NCBI GenBank assembly: GCA_024276815.1
Contig: JAJRWM010000123.1
Span: 1-20,304, forward strand
Length of the DNA: 20,304 bases
From: a bacterium
GTDB taxonomy: Bacteria > JACRDZ01 > JAJRWM01
Direction: 5' to 3'
The notes under the pieces are model-generated. The model had not been told where the DNA came from. It ran no database searches and worked only from the letters and a program-made list of their open reading frames with translations. Below, piece after piece: positions 14,505 to 20,304 of the stretch. The number at the start of each line of letters is the position of its first letter. Within the stretch, counting starts at the first letter, position 1. Position numbers and translations under genes: made by a program.

Positions 14505-15833
14505 ATGCCATTTACCAACACCCTGTTTCGCTTTGAGGAATCGATTACCAGTGATGATTACGTTATAGCGACCTATTACCTGGAAACACCCATGAATTTA
14601 AACGAAGCGGCTAACGCGCTGGCCGCTGAGCAGACGACCGGCACCTGGAAAAGAGTCGGCGAGGAAACTGACGAGGTCAGAGCGCGCCACGCCGCCAAGG
14701 TTGTCGGCCTCTACCCGCTGCCTTATGAGGTGACCAAGGGCAACCTGCCAACCGGCATGGATTTAGCCAATTTCCTGCCCGAAGCCAGCGCCTCGCCCAC
14801 GATAAACGCCGCCATCATCAGACTGGCCTTTCCCCACATCAATTTCGGCCCCAAAATACCCAACCTGTTGACCGCGGTTGCCGGTAACCTGTATGAAATG
14901 GGCGCTTTTACGGCGATCAAGCTCCTGGACCTTCAATTTCCGGACAGTTTTCTCAAGCAGTTCAGAGGCCCTCGTTTCGGCATCAAGGGTTCGCAGGACG
15001 TGGTCGGGGTATATGACCGTCCCCTGGTCGGAGCGATCATTAAGCCATGCGTTGGCATTGACGTGGACACGCTGGCCAAACTGGCCTACGAAGGAGCTGT
15101 TGGCGGTCTTGATTTCATTAAGGATGACGAGTTGATCGCGGACCCTGACTATAACCGTATCTCCGAACGGGTCAAAAAAGTAATGACGGCTTTGAAGCAA
15201 GCCGAGGATGAAACCGGTGAGAAAACCATGTACGCTTTTAATATTACGGACCGGGTCGACCGCATCAGGGAACTGTACGACATTGTTATTGGAAGCGGCG
15301 GCAACTGTGTCATGATTAATGTCGCAACCGCCGGCTATTCGGCTATGCGTGTTCTGAGTGATTATACCGAAGTGCCAATTCACTGCCATCGGGACTTCGC
15401 CCCCTGCTACACCAGGTCGCCCTACCTGGGCATCAGCATGGCGGCTTTCACCAAGCTCTGCCGGCTGGCGGGAGCTGACCAGTTGCATTGCGGCGCGATT
15501 CAGGGCAAACTCTATGAGAGCGATGACGAAGTAATGACCAATATGACTGCCTGCCGCATGGAGTTGCCCCATATCCAGCCTTGTCTACCGGTCAGCAGCG
15601 GCGGTCAGTGGGCCGGTAAAGTACCGGTTAATTTACGCAAGATCGGTCACACCAATTTCCTCCATCTAAGCGGCGGCGGTATCTTCGCTCATCCCGACGG
15701 CCCCAGCGCCGGCGCGAAAAGTGTCCGGCTGGCCTGGGAGGCCTCGCTCAAAGGCGTCAAGCTCGAAGAGGCCGCCAAGGAGCATCAGGAGTTACAGAGA
15801 GCTATCGAGTTTTACGGCCGGGTTATCTATTAA
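14505..15833 (+). CDS. RuBisCO-like protein (RuBisCO large-subunit superfamily, probable form IV)
   Basis: 442 residues, ATG with AAAGGAGAG upstream. The N-terminal alpha/beta domain and C-terminal TIM barrel are full length. In spinach numbering these active-site positions are conserved: E60, T65 and W66 (AAEQTTGTW, here 42, 47, 48), N123 (N128), K175 (K180), carbamylated K201 with D203 and E204 (FIKDDE, here 206, 208, 209), H294 and R295 (295, 296), H327 (H328), K334 (K335), S379-GG (365-367) and the phosphate-binding glycines (390-392). Two differ: T173 is Ile178 and K177 is Cys182 (IKPCVG instead of IKPKLG). The motif HRDFAPCYTR replaces the usual HRAMHA. A true carboxylase is therefore unlikely. 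Known RLPs act as enolases or isomerases in methionine salvage or as transcarboxylase/hydrolases of branched sugar acids; I cannot assign this one. It is 19 bases after tatD-rSAM and 25 before glcD. Confidence 0.9.
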   Translation: MPFTNTLFRFEESITSDDYVIATYYLETPMNLNEAANALAAEQTTGTWKRVGEETDEVRARHAAKVVGLYPLPYEVTKGNLPTGMDLANFLPEASASPTINAAIIRLAFPHINFGPKIPNLLTAVAGNLYEMGAFTAIKLLDLQFPDSFLKQFRGPRFGIKGSQDVVGVYDRPLVGAIIKPCVGIDVDTLAKLAYEGAVGGLDFIKDDELIADPDYNRISERVKKVMTALKQAEDETGEKTMYAFNITDRVDRIRELYDIVIGSGGNCVMINVATAGYSAMRVLSDYTEVPIHCHRDFAPCYTRSPYLGISMAAFTKLCRLAGADQLHCGAIQGKLYESDDEVMTNMTACRMELPHIQPCLPVSSGGQWAGKVPVNLRKIGHTNFLHLSGGGIFAHPDGPSAGAKSVRLAWEASLKGVKLEEAAKEHQELQRAIEFYGRVIY

Positions 15834-15858
15834 ATCCCGGGTGAGGTCTTGATACTTT

Positions 15859-17235
15859 ATGTCTAACCAGGCCATCCTCCAATCCTTGCGTAATATCGTT
15901 GGCAAAGAATTCGCGACTGATGTTTACGAAGAGCGGAGCTGTCACTCCTATGACGCCTCCAAACAAACCGGGCTACCCGACTACGTGGTCAGTCCGGGCT
16001 CGACTCAGGAAATATCGAAAATCATGAAGCTGGCCACCAGCAAGCTGATACCGGTTTACCCGCGGGGAGCGGCCAGCGGCCTGACCGGCGGGTCGGTTCC
16101 GACCCGGGGTGGCATCGCCCTGTCTCTGCTGCGCCTGAATCGTATCCTGGAAATTGACGACCGGGATTTAATCGCCGTCGTTGAACCCGGCGTCGTAACC
16201 GCGGCTTTGCAAAAGGAAGCGGCCAAACAGGGACTTTTTTATCCTCCCGACCCGGCCAGCTATAAATTTTGCACCATCGGCGGCAACGTCGCTGAATCAG
16301 CCGGCGGATTAAGGGGGCTAAAGTACGGCGTCACCAAGGACTATGTTCTGGGCCTGGAAGTAGTCTTGCCAAACGGTGAAATTTTAAACTTCGGAGTGAG
16401 AACGCTCAAGGGAGTAGTTGGTTATGACCTGACCCGTCTCTTTGTCGGCAGCGAGGGAACTCTGGGCATAGTCACCAGGGTGACCTTGAAGCTGATTCCG
16501 CTGCCTGAGGCGAAAGAAACCATGGAAGTCTATTTCCCAACCATTCAGGACGCCGCGGCAACGGTTTCCCGGATAATCGGAGAGAAGATAATACCGACCA
16601 CCCTGGAATTTATGGATAAAGAAACCATCGATTGCGTCAGCGGTTTTTTAAAAAAAGATTACCCTGACGAATTGGCGGCAATTTTACTTATTGAAATAGA
16701 CGGCGACCCTGACGTTCTCGACAAGCAACTGAACAAGGTAAAAAAAATCTGTTTAGCCAATAACAGTATCCAAATTAACATGGCCCGGAATGACCGGGAA
16801 CGCGAAGCTTTGTGGGCCGGGCGCCGGGCCATTTCGCCGGCGATTTACACCCTCGGCGGAGCTAAGATAAACGAGGATATTTGCGTGCCCCGGAGCAAAC
16901 TGCCGGCGATGCTGGACCGGATCGACCAGATAAGCCGGGAGCACAATTTGACCATAGTCAATTTTGGCCACGCCGGCGATGGCAATATTCACGTTAACCT
17001 CATTTTGCCTCATAATTTTACTGACACGGACAAGCAAAATGGTTTAGCGGCGATCGAAAAAATCTTTGACGCGACCCTGGAACTGGGCGGCACAATTTCC
17101 GGCGAGCATGGCATATGGCTTTCCAAGGCCGCTTACCTTGGCAAGGAAATTGGCGCCCGGGAAATAAAACTGATGAAGCAGGTAAAAAGACTGTTTGATC
17201 CTCACAACATCATGAATCCCGGAAAAATATTTTAG
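15859..17235 (+). CDS. glcD: FAD-linked 2-hydroxy-acid dehydrogenase (glycolate oxidase GlcD / D-lactate dehydrogenase type)
   Basis: 458 residues. The N-terminal FAD-binding (PCMH) domain shows YPRGAASGLTGGSVP and PPDPASYKFCTIGGNVAE, with RGLKYGVTKDYVLGLEVV and YDLTRLFVGSEGTLGIVT. The C-terminal cap has FGHAGDGNIHVNL and ISGEHGIWLSK, and ends FDPHNIMNPGKIF, the typical family ending. It probably oxidises glycolate, D-lactate or a related 2-hydroxy acid and passes electrons to the iron-sulfur protein encoded next. Substrate cannot be decided from sequence. GGTGAGG lies about 12 bases before the ATG. The stop codon TAG is also the first three bases of a palindromic element. Because RuBisCO-like hydrolases of the OiaX kind release glycolate, a glycolate substrate would fit the neighbouring RLP; this is inference. 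Confidence 0.93.
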   Translation: MSNQAILQSLRNIVGKEFATDVYEERSCHSYDASKQTGLPDYVVSPGSTQEISKIMKLATSKLIPVYPRGAASGLTGGSVPTRGGIALSLLRLNRILEIDDRDLIAVVEPGVVTAALQKEAAKQGLFYPPDPASYKFCTIGGNVAESAGGLRGLKYGVTKDYVLGLEVVLPNGEILNFGVRTLKGVVGYDLTRLFVGSEGTLGIVTRVTLKLIPLPEAKETMEVYFPTIQDAAATVSRIIGEKIIPTTLEFMDKETIDCVSGFLKKDYPDELAAILLIEIDGDPDVLDKQLNKVKKICLANNSIQINMARNDREREALWAGRRAISPAIYTLGGAKINEDICVPRSKLPAMLDRIDQISREHNLTIVNFGHAGDGNIHVNLILPHNFTDTDKQNGLAAIEKIFDATLELGGTISGEHGIWLSKAAYLGKEIGAREIKLMKQVKRLFDPHNIMNPGKIF

Positions 17236-17367
17236 AGCAGGTTGCAATCAAGTGTAATCTTTTCGCCGCCGATCAACTAAAGTTTTTGCAGGGTGTTATA
17301 GGGGGACGGTGTTTTTTCCCCAAAGAGTCCCCCTGACAAAAGACATACTTGATTGCACTTTGCTCTA
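17233..17367. repeat. MITE-like palindromic element 1, between glcD and glcF
   Basis: The 23-base ends (17233-17255 and 17345-17367) form an inverted repeat: 19 Watson-Crick pairs, three G-U pairs if read as plus-strand RNA, and one mismatch. Inside, AGGGGGAC (17300-17307) pairs perfectly with GTCCCCCT (17327-17334), extended by TGT (17294-17296) with ACA (17336-17338). The outermost bases are TA on both sides, as expected for a TA target duplication of mariner/IS630-type MITEs. The inner GGGGGACGGT...GTCCCCC hairpin also resembles REP-type hairpins. The element begins within the glcD stop codon and ends 13 bases before glcF. It has no coding capacity. Confidence 0.65.
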
Positions 17368-17380
17368 GTTGGGTTGAAAT

Positions 17381-18631
17381 ATGTACGACCTGAAATCTTA
17401 CGCTGAGCTGGCCGCGCGTTGCAGCCGCTGTGGTTCCTGTTCGACGATCTGTCCGGTTTTTCAGGTCAGCCGGCAAGAATCTTTGCTGGCCCGGGGAAAG
17501 CTGCATCTGGCGGAAAACGTCTTGCTGGGCAAGCAGAATTTAAACGCGGAAGTTGAGAAGAGATTAAACGCCTGTTTGCTCTGCGCCGCTTGTTCGAAAA
17601 GTTGTCCCAGCAAAGCTGAAGCGGACAAAATCATTCTGGCCGCCCGGGCGGCGGCTGTTAAAAAGCATGGTTTGCCTTTTCTGAAAAACCTGGCCTTCAA
17701 GCATGTCGTGCCAATGCGCAACCGCTTCGAATGGAGTTTGAAAGCGTTAGCTGTCATGCAGAAATATCTGCCGGCGGACCAGTACGCCGGTTCTTTTTAC
17801 CGCCATTTACCTTTTTCCATTTTAAATTTCAGCAGTAAAGTCGCCATCCCCAAGCTGGTGAAAAACTCTCTTTCGGCCCAGTGGCAAGAGGTAAAAGTCC
17901 AGCGGCCGAAGGCCCGGATCGCTTTCTTCAGCGGCTGTTTGACCGAGTTCATCTATCCTGAAATTGGCCTTGCCCTGCAAAGCGTATTAACAAAGTTGGG
18001 GTTTGAGGTAGTTAAACCCAGACAGAACTGCTGTTCGACTCCTGTTATCATGTCAGGAGAAATTGAGGTCGCCGGGGAAATGGCGGAAGAAAACATCCGC
18101 CACTTTTTAAATGAGGATTTTGATTATATTGTGACAGCCTGCGCTTCCTGCGGTTCCGCCTTAAAGAATCATTATCCTCAACTACTTGATGATAATGAAA
18201 CCGCCGCCGATGATTTTTCCGCCTACGTCATGGATATTAACGAGTTTTTGGTCAAGCATACCAAGATCACGGAATATCTGGACAGCAACATAAGGAAGAT
18301 CACTTACCATGACCCTTGCCACCTGGCCCGTCATCAGCTGATTACCGGGGAGCCAAGGCAGCTTATTCAGGCGACCGGAATAAATCTGGTGGAAATGGAG
18401 GCGTCAGACCGCTGCTGCGGCAATGGCGGGACTTTTTCCATTTATTACCCGGAGTTAAGTGAAAAGATACTGGATTTAAAAACCCGGTCCATAATAGCGA
18501 CCGAGGCGGACTACCTAGCTACCGCCTGCCCGGGCTGCCTGATGCAAATGCGGCGTGGTTTGGCAAAGCGCAAGGCGCCCCAAAAAGCGATTCACACCAT
18601 TGAACTCATCAACCAAGCTCTTAAATTATAA
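17381..18631 (+). CDS. glcF: Iron-sulfur electron-transfer subunit of the 2-hydroxy-acid oxidase (GlcF/LldE type)
   Basis: 416 residues. Two N-terminal [4Fe-4S] motifs are seen: C14, C17, C20, C24 (CSRCGSCSTICP) and C65, C68, C71, C75 (CLLCAACSKSCP). Two CCG (cysteine-rich) domains follow: FFSGCL with NCCSTP and TACASCGSAL, then YHDPCHLARH with RCCGNGGTF and TACPGCLMQM. This arrangement is standard for GlcF, the iron-sulfur subunit taking electrons from GlcD towards quinone or another carrier. In the first CCG domain the usual Gly after CC is Ser. The ribosome binding site is weak (TTGGGTTG). A 135-base palindromic element lies between glcD and this gene and may affect their relative expression. 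The pairing with glcD is well supported; the in vivo substrate and electron acceptor are unknown. Confidence 0.92.
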   Translation: MYDLKSYAELAARCSRCGSCSTICPVFQVSRQESLLARGKLHLAENVLLGKQNLNAEVEKRLNACLLCAACSKSCPSKAEADKIILAARAAAVKKHGLPFLKNLAFKHVVPMRNRFEWSLKALAVMQKYLPADQYAGSFYRHLPFSILNFSSKVAIPKLVKNSLSAQWQEVKVQRPKARIAFFSGCLTEFIYPEIGLALQSVLTKLGFEVVKPRQNCCSTPVIMSGEIEVAGEMAEENIRHFLNEDFDYIVTACASCGSALKNHYPQLLDDNETAADDFSAYVMDINEFLVKHTKITEYLDSNIRKITYHDPCHLARHQLITGEPRQLIQATGINLVEMEASDRCCGNGGTFSIYYPELSEKILDLKTRSIIATEADYLATACPGCLMQMRRGLAKRKAPQKAIHTIELINQALKL

Positions 18632-18654
18632 AGCAGTCGAGAAAAACAAATCAC

Positions 18655-18792
18655 TTAAAGCGCGTTGCGATTTGGAAACCTACTTTTTTTCGCTATCTAT
18701 CGACGAGCGTTCATTCAGCGAAGTCTAAAAAGAGGTTTCCAAGGTTCTTTTTTGCCTCATATCTGCCCGTAAATTTGCCTTAAGCGCTTTAA
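18655..18792. repeat. MITE-like palindromic element 2, between glcF and the broken cNMP gene (possible bidirectional terminator)
   Basis: Nested inverted repeats: outer TTAAAGCGC (18655-18663) with GCGCTTTAA (18784-18792); a middle stem, TTGGAAACCT-A-CTTTTT (18672-18688) with AAAAAGAGGTTTCCAA (18727-18742), perfect except for one bulged A; and an inner TTCGCT (18689-18694) with AGCGAA (18717-18722). TCTTTTTT follows the middle stem at 18746-18753, so plus-strand transcripts from glcF could terminate here. Its left end aligns with that of element 1 (12 of 16 bases from the TA: TARAGC..GTTGCRAT), and the two are 135 and 136 bases long measured TA to TA. Its right end supplies the TAA of the minus-strand gene. 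Confidence 0.6.
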
Positions 18793-19256
18793 TGGCTGCG
18801 ATCCCAGACAAATTTCATCATCTCAATGAACTTTTCGTCCATGACCCTGAGAACCTGAATCATCTCGGAAACAATCTTCTTTGATATCTCACAGGCCAGA
18901 AGCGGGTCAGACTCCGCCAGCCGGTCGAAGTCATCTTTGGCTATCTACAACAACTCCGTATCGCGAACAGCGATAATGGTCGCCGAGTGCGCCCGCCCGT
19001 CAACAAACGAAAGCTCCCCGAAAAAACCGCCGGCTTTTATCAGGGTAAGCGTTTCGTCAACCTTGGTGTCTTCGAGTTTCTTTACCACCTTCACCGTTCC
19101 GGCAAGCACGATATACAAACCGGGACTGACCATGTTTTCCTCAAAAATAACCTTACCGGCACCGTACTTTTTCTTGCGGCAAATCTTTTTAATACTGGCC
19201 AACTGGTCACTCGATAAATCTTTAAAAATATTAATCTTCTTCAGGTCTTGAACCAT
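18789..19256 (-). pseudogene. Cyclic-nucleotide-binding-domain protein interrupted by an in-frame TAG
   Basis: The ATG at 19256 has AGAGGA upstream and lies 9 bases after the NuoF-like stop, so it is in that operon. The first 103 residues are a cNMP-binding fold (KKYGAGKVIFEEN, LYIVLAGTVKVVKK, FFGELSFVDGRAHSAT). A TAG at 18947-18945 follows ELL. The same frame then stays open for 51 more codons (IAKDDFDRLAESDPLLACEI..., ending WDRSH) to a TAA at 18791-18789. The tail is exactly what normally completes this domain (LL-x-I-x-x-x-D-F-x-x-L), so a single codon, most likely CAG for Gln, has become TAG. The full protein would be about 155 residues with no DNA-binding domain. In the phosphate-binding segment the usual Arg position appears to be His, so cAMP binding is doubtful. 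It could be a nonsense mutation, a sequencing error, or readthrough. Confidence 0.75.
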
Positions 19257-19265
19257 ATCAATCCT

Positions 19266-20304
19266 CTACGAGATCGCGCCAAAGGGACAGGCCACAATAC
19301 AACTCCGGCACTTGGTGCAGATATCCTTGTTAATGCTGGCAATCTCTTTCTTCTCCCAGGTAATCGCGCCAACTGGACAGGCCTTTTTACACAAGCCGCA
19401 CATTTTGCAAACAGTCGGCGACACCTCAAATTTGATTAACGGCACGCAAACTTTCGCGGGACAGCGTTTCTCCCTGATATGAGCCTCGTACTCCTCTTTG
19501 AAATGCCGCAAGGTACTCAAAACAGGATTCGGAGCCGTTTGCCCCAAACCACAAAGAGACGCCACTTTTATGTTCTGGGCCAAATCCGCCAGCAACTCAA
19601 GATCACCCTCTTCGCCTTTTCCGGCGCAGATTTTTTCCAGCATACCCAGGAGTACCTTGGTTCCAATACGACAGGGCGCGCACTTACCGCATGATTCATT
19701 GGTGGTAAATTGCAGAAAGAACCTGGCAATATCAACCATACAGTTGGCCTGGTCCATAACAACAATCCCCCCGGACCCCATCATGGCGCCGGCGGAGATC
19801 AGCGAATCATAATCAATTGGCGTGTCCAGCAACGAGGTTGGCAGACAACCGCCGGACGGCCCGCCCATTTGAGCGGCCTTGAATTCGGAGCGCCGACTGT
19901 TCATCCCACCGCAGACATCATAGACAATCTCTCGCAGGGTAATACCCATGGGCACTTCAACCAGACCGGTATTCTTGATCTTACCGGTAAGAGCGAACAC
20001 TTTTGTACCCTTGCTTTTAGCGGTACCCTTGGCGGCATACCACTCCCCGCCATTGAGAATTATCAAAGGAACGTTGGCGAAAGTCTCCACGTTATTAATA
20101 TTACTGGGCTTTTGCCATAAACCCTTATGAGCCGGGAAGGGAGGGCGCGGACGTGGCATTCCCCTAGAACCTTCGATAGAAGCCATTAATGCTGTTTCCT
20201 CACCGCAAACGAAAGCTCCAGCGCCTTCATACAGGCTTACTTCAAAATCAAAACCACTGCCTAATATATTTTTACCGATTAATCCGGACTTTTCCGCTTG
20301 CTCA
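19266..20304 (-). CDS. NuoF/HndC/HydB-type NAD(P)H-binding flavin and iron-sulfur subunit, 3' part (partial)
   Basis: The reading frame is open from the window edge ([17 protein letters not shown]) to a TAG at 19268-19266, about 346 residues; the N-terminus is outside the window. The ATG at 20186 is internal, because the upstream codons encode conserved NuoF sequence ([16 protein letters not shown]). Visible parts are the FMN/NADH domain end ([10 protein letters not shown]), the SLBB segment ([19 protein letters not shown]), the N3-type [4Fe-4S] motif ([11 protein letters not shown] with a later SLCGLG), and a C-terminal two-cluster ferredoxin ([13 protein letters not shown] and [13 protein letters not shown]). 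The extra ferredoxin tail is typical of HndC/HydB of NADP-reducing or electron-bifurcating hydrogenases and of related formate dehydrogenase subunits, rather than complex I NuoF. Partner subunits are not in the window, so the enzyme's identity is open. Confidence 0.92.
   Translation of the reverse strand, partial: EQAEKSGLIGKNILGSGFDFEVSLYEGAGAFVCGEETALMASIEGSRGMPRPRPPFPAHKGLWQKPSNINNVETFANVPLIILNGGEWYAAKGTAKSKGTKVFALTGKIKNTGLVEVPMGITLREIVYDVCGGMNSRRSEFKAAQMGGPSGGCLPTSLLDTPIDYDSLISAGAMMGSGGIVVMDQANCMVDIARFFLQFTTNESCGKCAPCRIGTKVLLGMLEKICAGKGEEGDLELLADLAQNIKVASLCGLGQTAPNPVLSTLRHFKEEYEAHIREKRCPAKVCVPLIKFEVSPTVCKMCGLCKKACPVGAITWEKKEIASINKDICTKCRSCIVACPFGAIS

Noticed and set aside
14763-15572. Long open frame (269 codons) on the minus strand inside the RLP gene
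   Set aside because: The plus strand encodes a full-length RuBisCO-superfamily protein with conserved active-site motifs across this stretch; the minus frame has no ribosome binding site or recognisable domain and is a codon-bias shadow.
14505-15833. Reading the RLP as an active RuBisCO of form II/III or III
   Set aside because: K177 is Cys and T173 is Ile, HRAMH is replaced by HRDFAP, and no phosphoribulokinase or AMP-pathway gene is nearby. Conserved K201-D203-E204 alone does not prove carboxylation.
17268-17510. Minus-strand frame over the glcD-glcF gap (17273-17506)
   Set aside because: It runs through the palindromic element and antisense to the iron-sulfur motif of glcF; no ribosome binding site or domain.
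18945-18947. Genome-wide recoding of TAG as a sense codon
   Set aside because: At least five neighbouring genes (3111 gene, mfd, metG, glcD, NuoF-like) end naturally in TAG at the expected family length, so TAG is an ordinary stop here.
18937-19251. Plus-strand frame of 104 codons opposite the cNMP gene
   Set aside because: The opposite strand encodes a recognisable cNMP fold with a ribosome binding site directly behind the NuoF-like gene; the plus frame is a low-complexity shadow.

Overview
The window looks like chromosome from an anaerobic, double-membraned (diderm) bacterium. The diderm reading rests on an outer-membrane-type beta-barrel protein (DUF3570 family) ending in an aromatic residue and on a LolA-like lipoprotein carrier. 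The anaerobic reading rests on a NuoF/HndC-type flavin and iron-sulfur subunit with a ferredoxin tail and on an iron-sulfur glycolate/lactate oxidase pair. The order holB-ricT-metG-tatD is common in Firmicutes and also occurs in Desulfobacterota-like genomes. I cannot place the organism more precisely from sequence alone. I recognised no rRNA, tRNA, CRISPR array, complete insertion sequence or phage module.

Layout. 1-1136 (+): the last codons of a probable DUF4266 lipoprotein, then a DUF3570 outer-membrane protein. 1137-1405: non-coding with two hairpins. 1406-2855 (-): a secreted protein with an internal duplication, and a LolA-like protein with its own promoter. 3111-7344 (+): a lipocalin-like unknown followed by mfd. 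7417-9526 (-): nagA, and upstream of it an XRE/S24 regulator. The nagA promoter is bracketed by two copies of an operator-like sequence. 9719-18631 (+): a long same-strand run of holB, ricT, metG, a tatD-radical SAM fusion, a RuBisCO-like protein, and a glcD/glcF-type oxidase pair. 18789-20304 (-): a cyclic-nucleotide-binding-domain gene broken by an in-frame TAG, behind the 3' part of a NuoF/HndC-like gene that runs off the window.

The first four genes of the long run are replication and translation housekeeping (clamp loader, RNA-processing co-factor, tRNA charging, TatD nuclease). The last three look metabolic. The RuBisCO-like protein keeps almost every residue of the RuBisCO active site, including the carbamylated Lys and its metal-ligand neighbours, but has Cys where carboxylases have the second Lys of the KPK motif. 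With a glycolate/D-lactate dehydrogenase-type FAD protein and its iron-sulfur partner, it may form a small carbon-catabolic module that makes and oxidises a 2-hydroxy acid; this is inference.

The most unusual non-coding feature is a pair of palindromic elements (17233-17367 and 18655-18792) flanking glcF. They are nearly equal in length, share a related terminal sequence beginning TARAGC, and each supplies the stop codon of the adjacent gene. They resemble a small MITE-like repeat family with a preference for stop codons, or 3'-end RNA structures.
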